From Asterella californica (taxonomy: Eukaryota > Streptophyta > Marchantiopsida > Marchantiales > Aytoniaceae): DNA of 64,000 nucleotides. The notes below the pieces were generated by a model. It saw only the letters and a list, made by a program, of their open reading frames with translations, ran no database searches and had not been told where the DNA came from. Position numbers and translations under genes: made by a program. Positions 24,389 through 33,552 of this stretch are shown in pieces. The stretch covers positions 15,609,001 to 15,673,000 of the forward strand of contig JAYKYS010000008.1 in assembly GCA_036924285.1 (NCBI GenBank). The letters run 5' to 3'. Position 1 is the stretch's first letter. Every line of letters starts with the position of its first letter.

Positions 24389-25162
24389 ATGGCTGTGCAG
24401 ATTATCGCTCTTCGTGAATTTTACGATGAAATCAAAACGATTGGGGAAAATGTAGAACCACGATGGACCAGATGCACGATAGTGAAAATCGTCCGCAGCT
24501 GCAATGGTTCCATGACTTATCAGGCTTGCGCCAGATGTTTGAAAGCTACCGGAGGAGTTCCTAAACAAAAAGAATTCCTATCTCCTGGAGCAAACTCTCC
24601 AAGTCCAAGCAGTTGTTGTTCTCATGTTCGTAGTGTTCGAGCTTGGAGATTCAGTATGTCACTGATGGACTCATCAACAAAGGAATGAAAGGTTGAAGAC
24701 TGTGGTGTTTTCACAGTGTGGCAAGCCGGGAATGAACTCTTAGGCATGACAGCGACAGATTTTTCCATTTTGTCTGAAGGGGAACAGAAGGAGCTTATCC
24801 AATCTACTATTTTGCGAGGATTTTGGGAGCTGCAAATCGGTCTCAGTCGTAAAAATAGAGAACGCACAGTGTTCGCAGCGCGTAGAGTAGGATGTTCAGA
24901 AGCAATTTCTGATGTTATCGAGCGAGTTGGGATACAGTCTATTGTTTGGGACATGGACCGATTGGTGATGGAAGAACCTATAGTCATAATTAAACATGTT
25001 GATCATTGCCGGGACGTATTGACTAGGTTTCGCCAAGTTAGAGATCATATTGCAGAGGTGAAAGACCGAACTGTGGGTATGTGTGAAGAAATAAAGAATA
25101 CACTCTGTGTGTGCGAAGATGCAATTGAAAACCTCGAGAAATTATACAGTTTGTTAGAGTAG
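24389..25162 (+). pseudogene. RPA-C-like (zinc-ribbon/OB-fold) protein, copy 1, one in-frame stop
   Basis: From ATG 24389 the frame runs about 257 codons to 25160-25162, interrupted only by TGA at 24686-24688. The N-terminal part has WTRCTIVKIV, YQACARC (Cys-x2-Cys) and a later Cys-Cys pair, then RFSMSLMD. After the stop, the same frame continues with KVEDCGVFTVW and NELLGMTATDFSIL. This order (TI-x-I strand, zinc ribbon, RF-x-L-D strand, then ELLG-x-TA) is that of the C-terminal DNA-binding domain of replication protein A large subunits. A helical C-terminus follows. Copy 2 at 28653-29423 aligns across the whole length and has no stop, so the TGA looks like a single nonsense mutation. RPA-like proteins are known in plant Helitrons; I know of none established in MULEs. 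Confidence 0.7.
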
Positions 25163-25738
25163 TGAAAGAGTCTATTTTGATAACAATGTTGGGTAATATT
25201 ACGGAATAAAATATATCTTCTTCTATATATGTTGTTATCTATTTCGATAACAATGACCGATAATTTTGCGGAATAAAATGTATGTTGTTATTTTGTTTCG
25301 AATGGTTTTAGAAATGAATGCGTTTTCGAACTTCAAACGGAACAAACTGAACTTCAAAAGCTTTGATATCCTTTCTCAGACTTCCTTCAAAAAGTCGAGA
25401 GAAATTAAAGCTACTTCAAGCTTTCGATTCACTTCCTCACACCCTTTCGAGTAGGAGAGTTTCTCACGTTTCGATTCACTTCCTCACACCCTTCCAGTAG
25501 GAGAGTTTCTCACGAGAGCCAAAATAGTCGAGAGGAGAGTGGAGAAGTTCAGTCGAGAGGAGAGTCGAGAATATTCGAGGAGGAGATCGGAGAGGTATCG
25601 ATAGAGGAGAGGTTTCGAGGAGGAGATCGGAGAGGTTTCGATAGAGTGAGGCTGCGAGGTCTAAGCGAGGCTGCGAGCTTTGACTGAGTAAGGTTGTTGT
25701 AAAATTGAATTAACTCTGAGCGATTTTGAATCGCTGTG

Positions 25739-27928
25739 ATGAAAACGAGAGAAGTTCCAATTCGAGGTCGAGGCGGAGGCGTTGGAAGAGGACGAGAGGG
25801 AGGCGTTGGAAGAGGACGAGAGAGCGGAGGGTACCACGACGTACCCATCGAAGTGTCGATCGAAGTGTCGAGAGAGCGGAGAGTACCACGACGATCCTGT
25901 GAGTTAACTAGATGCTAGAAGTGCATGTGTTTATCGATTGGAATTTGTGAGTTAACTAGATGCTAGAAGTGCATGTGTTTATCGATTGGAATTTTGTTTT
26001 TCATGTTAGGGTTAGCGAAACGAACATGTTCGCGTAAGATTGGTGCAATTGGCAGAGTGGAACACGTCAGTTTCGCCTTAGACAAGAGCGATACACATGT
26101 ATCGCCCTGCGGGAGGGCGAAACATGATGTATCGCCTGTTTACTTTGCATTGAGCAGGGCGATCCATGCTGTTTCGCCCTAGTGGAGGGCGAAACAGCAT
26201 GGATCGCCCTCCCATAGAAGAAATTGTTCTTACTGGGCAGGGCGAAACAACATGTATCGCTTTCCCATAGAGGCAATTGATCGCACTGGGCAGGGCGAAA
26301 CAGCATGTTTCGCCTTGCCGGTCGTATGTGTAATCAATGGGCAGGACGATACATGTTGTTTCGCCCTTCCGGAGGGCGAAACAACATGTATCGCCCTGCC
26401 GGTCGCATGTGTTCCCATCGGGCAGGACGACACATGCTGTTTCGCGCTTCTGGAGGACGAAACATGCTGTATCGCCCTCCCATAGAAGCAATGATCGCAT
26501 TGGGCAGGGCGACACATGCTGTTTCGCCCTGCCGGTCGCATGTGTTCTTACCGGCAGGGCGATACAGCATGTATCGCCCTTCCGGAGGACGAAACATGCT
26601 GTTTCGTCCTGCCCAGTGCGATCAATTGTCTCTATGGGAGGGCGATACATGCTGTTTCGCCCTCCAGCAGGACGAAACAACATGTTTCGCCTTGCACATC
26701 GCGAATATTCTTTTCTCCCTTGACTCATAGATATTCCTTTCTCTTCGTCAATACTTGGATTGTTATGTTTACGTTTTTGGACAATTTTAATTTGTATTCC
26801 TTCTTTTTAGCTGATGAGGAAATGGAGAGCATGAAGGAAGGACCTTCATTGTTTCACTATACTCACGAGGAGGATGAACGATATCATCTTAAGTGGTGTT
26901 GGGTCGAAAAGGAGGAAATGGAGAATTGTTTACAAGGAGTAGAAGAAGAAGCTGTCGATCGACTTGGGTTACTTATTGCTCTCTCCTTTGAGTTCCCTCG
27001 TCCTGATGTGAGTTTTACTATCTTTCAACCGAGTTTTACAATGATTCTTGTGTGTTTAAAGATTCAAACATTGCTTTGACTAGCATACTTATCCTTATTA
27101 TTATGTATTTTGCAGATTCCTTTTTGTATAGAATTCATCCAGTCATATGAAGAAGAAAGTCGTCGAGCTATTGTTCAAAGATGTCATATTGTATTGGATG
27201 AGTCTTTTATCCGAGAGTCTTTAGTTTTGCCAATGGGAACATCAGTACCTCGTCCTCATCATGTGAAGAGATCTTTGATAGAGGATTGGTTTCCCACAAA
27301 AGACGAGAAGGGAAAACGATATTTACTTTGGATGTGTGAGTTTTCAGAGTGGAGACCGGTGTTCCAACTTATCAATTGTGTTCTTTTGGCTCGTAGAAGA
27401 CCAAAAGAAGTTCCGGGACATTTAGCTCTATACGTGAAAAGTAAAGTAGAGGAGAGTGAGGAGGATTACGATTGGACTGAATTCATTTTGGATTCTTTGG
27501 ATGCTGAAATCTCTTCTATGAAAAAGCACATGAACAAAGAGAAGTTGGTACGACATCCAGAAACATGGGTGGGTATGATCTTGACTCACCTCATGATACA
27601 CATCGGTATACTTCCTGAAGGAGGAAGAGTAGAATCTTCTCGGAGAATTCAACAATCATCAAGTAAGTTTTTGTTTTCAGTTCTAAAATGTTTTATGACT
27701 TTTAAAACTTAGATTTTCCAGCATGGATAAACATAGGAATTTAATGTGATTATGTTCAAGTCCTAGTTCATGACACTCTCATGGATCTTGCAGATACTCC
27801 TCCTGCTGAGCAAGATCCTCAGGCCTCTCTTCATGTTCCTCTTGATCAAGATCCTCAAGCATCACTTCAAGATCCTCAAACATCACTTCAAGATCCTCAA
27901 TCCTCTTATCATGCTCCTCCTTCATCAG
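25739..27928 (+). CDS. Spliced MULE-borne gene of unknown function (at least four exons, 3' end uncertain)
   Basis: Inferred exons 25739-25898, 26811-27007, 27116-27662 and 27794-27928. Each intron has GT...AG ends (GTGAGT/TTTTTAG; GTGAGT/TTTGCAG; GTAAGT/CTTGCAG; then donor GTAACA), and all three joins keep one reading frame, which strongly supports the model. The protein starts with an RG/GR-rich segment (VGRGREGG repeated), continues with an acidic and aromatic region (FHYTHEEDERYHLKW), a larger globular part (WFPTKDEKGKRYLLWMCEF, EHR-poor, Lys/Glu-rich), and ends in QDPQASL-type repeats. I do not recognise any family. Introns 1 and 4 carry the palindrome arrays. The last exon after 27929 could not be fixed; it must lie before about 28550. 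Function could be accessory to transposition or captured cargo. Confidence 0.6.
25899..25994 (+). repeat. 48-bp tandem duplication that doubles the intron-1 splice donor
   Basis: The unit starting GTGAGTTAACTAGATGCT at 25899 is repeated from 25947. The first copy begins exactly at the inferred exon-1 donor, so an identical donor sequence lies 48 bases downstream. Confidence 0.85.
26088..26693. repeat. Array of about 15 short palindromes (GGCGAAACA...TGTTTCGCC), intron 1
   Basis: About 15 imperfect palindromes of 22-26 bases, each like GGGCGAWACAnnATGTWTCGCCC with variable centres (ACATGCTGT, ACAACATGT, ACAGCATGT). They are separated alternately by short spacers of about 8 bases (e.g. TCCGGAGG, AGTGGAGG) and long spacers of about 30 bases. 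Long spacers fall into two types: one containing CCCATAGA...GATCGCA...GGGCAGG, the other GCCGGTCGCATGTG...GGGCAGG. One long spacer of the first type occurs inverted near 26606-26640, so larger stems are possible. The array fills most of intron 1 of the unknown MULE gene. It is not a CRISPR array: units are self-complementary and spacers are recurrent. Confidence 0.85.
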
Positions 27929-28101
27929 GTAACATATTACTAGTTGACTCACCTCTAGTTGACATTTGTATTTCTTTTGATCCTTTTGTACTAGGCGTCT
28001 TTTACTTGTTGGACTTGTTGGACTTAAATATATTTAATGAGAATTACACTTAGTATAGTTTCCTGAATGCTTCTTATTAATCCATATTTGTTTCGCGTCA
28101 C

Positions 28102-28480
28102 CAGGGCGGAACATGCTTGTACCGCCTCTGACGGGACACTCTGCGAAGGTGAAACATTTATGTTTCGTCTTCCGATATCACGAAACACTAATGTTTTGTC
28201 GCGGGAGGGCGGAACATTATTCATATCGCCTCTGGCGAGAACTCGCCAAGGATCTGGGAGGGTGAAACATCAAAGTTTCGCCTTCTGAAATCGCGGTACA
28301 TTAGTGTTTCGTCGCGGGAGGGCGGAACATGTGTGTCTCGCCTCTGGCGAGAACTCTGGGAAGGCGAAACATGGGTGTTTCGCCTCCAGCCAGAGCGAAA
28401 CTAGGAAGTTTCGCACTCCCTGGGCGAAACACTCTAGTATCGCGCTGGGTGGAGGTGCGGTACACAGTGTTTCGCCTCCA
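28102..28480. repeat. Second, more diverged palindrome array (about 11 units)
   Basis: Eleven or so units of the same design as the array at 26088-26693 (GGCGGAACATG...TACCGCC, GGCGAAACATGGGTGTTTCGCC and others), with more variable centres and spacers such as GGGAGGGCGGAAC and CTGGCGAGAACT. It lies downstream of the exon ending at 27928, so probably in intron 4 of the same gene. Sharing of the TTTCGCC core points to a common origin or a common binding protein. Confidence 0.75.
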
Positions 28481-28652
28481 GCGGGAGTAAAAGTGGTAAC
28501 TTTAACGATGATGGAGGCCAAATAATCTAACGAGGAACAAGAACCTGTATTGCTTTAGATTAAGCATTGCATAATGAAAGAAAGATAGTACAAGCTAACC
28601 ATTTACAACCGGTATCATTCCTAAAACTCTTTAAGTTTTTGTAATGCTTCTA

Positions 28653-29423
28653 CTATCTCTGATAGCTCTCCCTTCTGTTCTCGTTGGAGCTCAACAACCG
28701 CTTGCAAATCTCGAACTTACCGAGCAAGCTCGATTCAATGTCTTCTGATCTATCGACTAATGTCTGTACTCGATGGTGTAACCTCTCCATCTCTAGAACT
28801 TCAGCGTTATCCCTCAACTTCGCCTTCTCACTTCCTTCCGAAGGATAAAATGTTACACTATCCATTGCAGAAGCAAGATCTTCTATTCTGTCCTCGAACT
28901 CGTCCAATTCTGCTATTTCATGTTCCACGTCGAACACCGTATAACGATTTTGCATTGTGTTCAATCCTATTTTGAAGCGCCACTTCTTCGAACAAACAAG
29001 CCTGAAAAGTCTATCTTGCTCTTCAGATGATAATTTCTCAAAAGACTCTGCGGTCATCCCTAATAACTTTTCTCCTATACTCCAAACAACCACAATTGGT
29101 AATGCTGCTTCCTGTCGATCACAAACGCTGTAATCAATCAGTCCTAAATGAAATCGATACTGCCTCTTATTTCCCCTTTGACCACAAGCATGCCAAGTCT
29201 TTCTGCTGTCGGGCTGTACTTGACTGAAATATAACATCTTCTTAGCGGAGCTTGATGAGGTCTGCGAAGAGTCTATCACTTGCTTCAAGCACCCCGGGAA
29301 ATTGCAAGCAAAGTACGATATAGAACTCCATTTCCGATTTTTGATTATCCTTTGAATAGAAGCAACCACCCACATGCAAGGTATGTTACTGATACACTCT
29401 TCAAATTCAGCCAAGGAACACAT
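28653..29423 (-). CDS. RPA-C-like (zinc-ribbon/OB-fold) protein, copy 2
   Basis: Start chosen at ATG 29423 (MCSLAEFEE), giving 256 residues, the same length as copy 1; the open frame extends 15 codons further upstream without an ATG. Motifs: ASIQRI strand, YFACNFPGC and WHACGQ (zinc-ribbon cysteines), QYRFHLGLID, then VVVWSIGEKLLGMTAESFEKLSSEEQ, matching the RPA large-subunit C-terminal fold, followed by a long helical acidic tail (about residues 155-256, coiled-coil-like). RPA-type domains bind single-stranded DNA; here the role in the element is unknown. It is convergent with the unknown gene and codirectional with the transposase gene. The full open frame suggests selection more recent than in copy 1. 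Confidence 0.65.
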   Translation of the reverse strand: MCSLAEFEECISNIPCMWVVASIQRIIKNRKWSSISYFACNFPGCLKQVIDSSQTSSSSAKKMLYFSQVQPDSRKTWHACGQRGNKRQYRFHLGLIDYSVCDRQEAALPIVVVWSIGEKLLGMTAESFEKLSSEEQDRLFRLVCSKKWRFKIGLNTMQNRYTVFDVEHEIAELDEFEDRIEDLASAMDSVTFYPSEGSEKAKLRDNAEVLEMERLHHRVQTLVDRSEDIESSLLGKFEICKRLLSSNENRRESYQR

Positions 29424-29468
29424 TGAAACACTGAAGTAGAAAACACGACTTGGCGCAACGAATTGCAA

Positions 29469-29816
29469 GGATAGTATGCGAATAGAGTTCGCTCAACACT
29501 GAGTCAATATCGTTTGGATCGTCTCGTCCTCACTGACTCGCTCTCTAACCAGCCTCACACCAAAACAACCATATAACGCTACTACTAAAGAGCCGTTGGA
29601 AAGCTCCAATGGAGCCGTTGGACAGCTTCATTGGGTTGGAAAGCTTCATTGGATACTATGGTAACCCATATTCGAGGAAGTACAACCTGTAACCATAAAG
29701 CCCATGTTCGAGATCGGTGTGATCTGCTCAGTCCTCACTCACTTCTGCGTGTATCTGCATTGATACACGGACACAATAAATAAGAATATGAATGAATGTT
29801 TCAAGAAATTGAAACA
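29469..29816. other. Spacer between RPA-like copy 2 and the transposase
   Basis: No gene. It contains short related direct repeats around 29590-29655 (GAGCCGTTGGA, GTTGGAAAGCTTCATTGG). It must hold the 3' end of the transposase transcript and the promoter of the RPA-like gene, but no certain site is visible. Confidence 0.5.
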
Positions 29817-32516
29817 TTACAGCAAAGATATCACTCTTGGAAAGGAGTTATGTAACGAACCTGCTGGTACATCACTATTGTTGTCTGTGAAATCGAGTTC
29901 TTCATCCGAGGCCATGAAAATTACATCGTCCTCTCGATGCAATGTTGGCATGTTAGATTGATTCGATAGGTGCTCAGAGTAATTGATATCAGCTATATCA
30001 TTTCTTTGACATGTTCTAACATTGTGTCCAACCTGCTTGCACCTACTACATCTTCCAACTTGACTTTGCCTGCTACCACTAGCCGTAGTAGATGATCGTC
30101 TAGTTCTACGAATAGGAAATTCAGAGGGAAAATGAGATATTTGTTCATCTGCTACATCGAACTCCATTTCCACAGCATTAACACTATCACTACCAGTAAC
30201 AAGAGGTCCTGTGACACTCTCTTCAACAAAATCCGTTGTATTTCCTGGAACTCTAACTTGTGAGGATTGAGTATTGTTATCCATTCGCACCACTCGGTGC
30301 CTTCCTCGTCGAATTGCAATAGGAGGTGGACCACAAGTCCAAACTGGTTCTAAGTCGTCGATTACTATTGGAGGCAGATGCTGTTGTCCATAAATTGAGA
30401 ATAGTGACGAACTGTACCAAATTTGATCAACGCGTGTCATAGGATTCTCTCCCATCTCTCTGTCGAAGGTAATGACATGTCCACACGGCCATCCCATTTC
30501 TTGATATTCAACGCAAGTGCACGTCCATTCGAGTTATGTTTCACTACATGAGTTGATCCGGAACTGTGACAGCGAACTGTGGCCTCTCTAATGTTGGAAA
30601 CTTGACAAATGAATCCTTCTGCAGCTTGCTCATTCTCTGTCTGTCTGCTCCTTGCAAATTTGGTGAGTAGATTTGTCTCCTGCTCCAATTGTTGACGTCT
30701 CGTGGTAAATTGTTGCATGATGTAATACCAAATTTCAAGTAAAATTCTCAAAGGAGCATTAAAACGGATGGTCCTCAGAGCATTGTTCATACTCTCAGCT
30801 ACATTCGAAGTTACCTTCCCATATCATGGCTTCGGAAATGCACATCGACTATATCTTTCTGGCATGATACCTCGTAAATAACTAGCCAACTGCTTGCCTC
30901 GATCTCCAAAATCATCGAGTTTTCTTAAAACCTCGTTATACCTGTAACATCAAAATGCATTAAACACATCAAACAAACTATTTCTATAATTGACATAACA
31001 AGCTACACCAATTAACCAAATGCTCACAACTGAAATAAGAAACTACACCAACTAACCAAATGCTCACAAATGAGATGAAATTCTTACGCTTCTCGATTTT
31101 TAGCGTATAAACAAGCCAAAAAAGGTTTTTCGGCCTCCTTGCCAAATCTCGCCCTCACGTTGATTCTAATGTGTTGGGCGCAATGACCATGGGTCACAGT
31201 CGGAAATATCTCAGCAACAGCTTTCTCCAATCTTTTTTGTCGATCGCTGATGATGACAGTTTGAGGACTCTCAATTCCATTTATTGATTCTTTCAATAAA
31301 CCACAGAACCAAGTCCAGTTGGATGTGTCCTCTCTCGGAGCTACAGCATAAGCTAAAATGATAGCCTGGTTTGCACCATCGAGTGTGGAAGCCAAGAAAA
31401 TTTGACAAGGAAACTTACGAGACTTTGAATGACAAGCGTCAAGACATATCACTTTCTGACAGGAGCTAAAAGCATTACGAGTAGCACTGGGACAGACAAA
31501 AAAACGACTAAAAATTGTTGGATGATTTATCCATGTGCCCCAGTCTACAACAGCTAACGGATCCACATCTTTGATCTTTCTGCATACACATGGAATATAA
31601 TGAAAAGAGACTGTCTGATTACCTTCTAACCAATCTCGCGAATGCTCACGGCTTCTCCAGACTTGGTTATATGGAGCTCGTTTATTAAAACTAGTCCGAA
31701 TTTCTTCCATTAAATTCCTGATTGGGATGTTGGGATCTATTGCTACTCTGTTACACAAAACTTGTGCAAGGAATTTAGAGTTTGAGGCTGGTCCACGCCA
31801 ATAAGCTTGTTGTCCAGGACAAGTATGCTCCAGATTACACACACTAATGGTTATTCTCCCTGTGAATTTTCCTTTCTGTGCACGTACTCTCCATTTGCAC
31901 GACTGCGTTATTGACCCTTCTCTTGCCTCAACTCCAGTTCCATAAAATGTTTCTCTACCAGAGGTTAAATATCGCATCTTCTTGCCACATCGACCATTCT
32001 CAGGAACTCGCCGTGTTCTTTGGATCACAGTGACATCTTCTCGTCTTCTGCTCTCTCTCTCTCTCTGTCGTTGGGTGAACTCGTGGAAGCTACGAGGCTG
32101 ACTACTTATCAAATTTGGATCCAAGTTCTCGTTGTTTTCAACTCGCTGTTCTATTGATTTTCTGCAACGAATCCTCCCTCCATAACGACAAACGAGCACT
32201 CTGTGACTAGAATATGACTTGAGCTTGTTACAAGCTCTACTGTTCAGAAAACACCAATAATCTATAGCAAAGTCGAAATCCTTCCAGCATTGAAAATCTC
32301 CCTCAACTTCAGTGTCCCTGCGGCCTCTCTCAAGGCGTCTAATGTTTTTCCTTGAAGTACGCAGTCAGCCAGACGGGCGTCAATCATCTCTTGCTGCCAT
32401 CGCTCTAGTATCGTTTCGTCTTCTTCCTCGTCGCTTCTTGCATCTAAAAAGAATTCCCGCTCTTCATCTTCAAAATGTAATCCATCGAGTGAATCTAAAT
32501 CATTATCCTCCGACAT
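29817..32516 (-). pseudogene. MULE transposase (MURA-like) with SWIM zinc finger and zinc knuckle, disrupted
   Basis: Starts at ATG 32516 (acidic N-terminus). MULE features on the reverse strand: FQCWKDFDFAIDYW near 32280; first catalytic Asp in CLDACH (codon 31438-31440); second in IISDRQ (31243-31245); CAQH; and an intron 30942-31087 (GTAAGA...TTACAG) joining NREA to YNEVLRKL in phase. Then TSNVAESMNNALRTIR, a SWIM finger CTCVEYQEMGWPCGH near 30474-30521, and a knuckle RCSRCKQVGHNVRTC near 30010-30055. The DDE transposase would cut at the TIRs; SWIM and knuckle bind nucleic acid. Damage: a frameshift near 32300, TGA at 30824-30826 (at an Arg position before YGKVTSN, fitting CGA to TGA), and a frameshift near 30521 at the SWIM finger. 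Hence this copy likely depends on transposase from elsewhere. Confidence 0.88.
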
Positions 32517-32753
32517 TATCGCTAAGTGCTTACATGCACTGGATTTAGTGCTTAGCGCTAAGTGCTATGTCCCAGATGTCTCGCTGTTACCCCGCTGTTA
32601 CCACCATGTACTGTGCAAATCTATGTCCCAGATGCCTCGCTGTTATCACCATGTACTACTGTTCACAGATCTGCACTGTGCACAGATCTGCACTGTTAAT
32701 AGCCTTTCCTTCTTTTCCTATCAAGTACTTTGTTTTTCCTGCTGTGCAGTTCC

Positions 32754-32954
32754 GCTTCTCTTCCCGCGCACTAGTTTCTTTCCGCGTCAGGTCAGGTCAC
32801 ACGTCAGCTTTCTTCCCGTGTCAGGTTACACGTCAGCTTTCTTCCCGCGTCGGATCACACGTCAGCTTTCAGCTCAGCTTTCTTCCCGTGTCAGGTTACA
32901 CGTCAGCTTTCTTCCCGCGTCGGATCACACGTCAGCTTTCCGAGCTGACCGGAC
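32754..32954. repeat. Subterminal tandem repeats next to the right TIR
   Basis: About five units built on CACACGTCAGCTTTCTTCCCG(C/T)GTC, including a near-perfect 58-base block at 32811 repeated 70 bases later from 32881. The left end has only about two such units in inverse orientation (24150-24205). Open frames through this stretch are a by-product of the repeat. Confidence 0.8.
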
Positions 32955-33095
32955 TACCTGACTGGACGTCCATGTGGCAAAGTTACTTACAGAGCGGGCG
33001 GTAGCCAGTTTGGGGGTTGATCAAGAAGGGTATCGTTAAGAGAGGGTGGATCAAGTCCGGGATTCTATCTGGGGGGTGGATCAAGTAAATCTCTG
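32923..33095 (-). repeat. Right terminal inverted repeat of the MULE
   Basis: Reverse complement of 23993-24165 with few differences, ending in GTAAATCTCTG at 33095, directly before the target duplication copy at 33096-33105. Confidence 0.92.
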
Positions 33096-33105
33096 CAGAT
33101 TTTAA

Positions 33106-33552
33106 CAAGGACCACTCTAGTACAGAGGGAAATACGGGGCCAAGTACATTGCAAGTATCCAATAGGGGCCGAATGTGCGCTAAACTGTCAAGCGAAATTA
33201 GCGAATTGTTTATGACCGAACGGTGTGTGTCGAAGGGAATGTGTAGCAATTTCATGCACATTTCCAGATACGGTTCCCTGTGGTATAGAGTGTGATGCAG
33301 AGTGCAATGCAACCGAGAAAGATGCATTGCACTCTGCATGGAGTGAAGATCGTCGATGCTAGCAAGAACGAGATAGCCAAGGCTGCACTTGACACGCTCG
33401 GAGAATCTACACTGGTCGGGTCTTCCACGCTAAATTTGTGATATCCGTACACACCGCTTCTAACAAAATTACACCACACTTTTAAGAGAAAACGTGGCCT
33501 TGCAACTCCAGTCCTGCCGTCTTGAACCAAAGGCTTCAAAAGCAAGAGTCAT
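33106..33552. other. MULE right flank with a strong hairpin
   Basis: No gene supported. ATGCAGAGTGCAATGCA at 33295-33311 is followed after 11 bases by its perfect reverse complement at 33323-33339, a 17-bp stem. The region also lies downstream of the MAP65 3' end. Confidence 0.6.

Larger units (their letters stand above)
23993..33095. mobile_element. Mutator-like (MULE) DNA transposon with long TIRs
   Basis: The termini are inverted copies starting CAGAGATTTACTTGATCC. CAGATTTTAA flanks both ends directly (23983-23992 and 33096-33105); if the first base of the TIR is assigned to the flank, the duplication reads as 12 bases, GCAGATTTTAAC. A 10-base duplication, long TIRs and an internal MURA/SWIM transposase define a MULE. 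Order inside: left TIR, RPA-like copy 1 (+), spliced unknown gene (+) with two intronic palindrome arrays, RPA-like copy 2 (-), transposase (-), subterminal repeats, right TIR. The transposase is disrupted, so this copy is probably not autonomous, but TIR and target-duplication preservation suggests a fairly recent insertion. Confidence 0.93.

Noticed and set aside
24686..24688. TGA as a recoded (selenocysteine or readthrough) codon in the RPA-like gene
   Set aside because: Copy 2 has no TGA and there is no sign of a recoding element; a plain nonsense mutation is simpler.
25549..25848. Reverse-strand proline-rich ORF
   Set aside because: It is the shadow of the RG-rich forward exon 1 and its purine-rich leader.
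26088..26693. CRISPR-like array
   Set aside because: Units are palindromes with recurrent, partly self-complementary spacers inside a eukaryotic transposon intron; there are no cas genes and spacers are not unique.
26252..26730. Open frames of 77-216 codons on both strands across the palindrome array
   Set aside because: They are by-products of the repeats (recurring MFRP, HVSP, CCFALP peptides) in an inferred intron.
32548..33004. Forward open frames with repeated RVRLHVSFLP-like peptides
   Set aside because: They come from the subterminal repeats and the TIR of the MULE.
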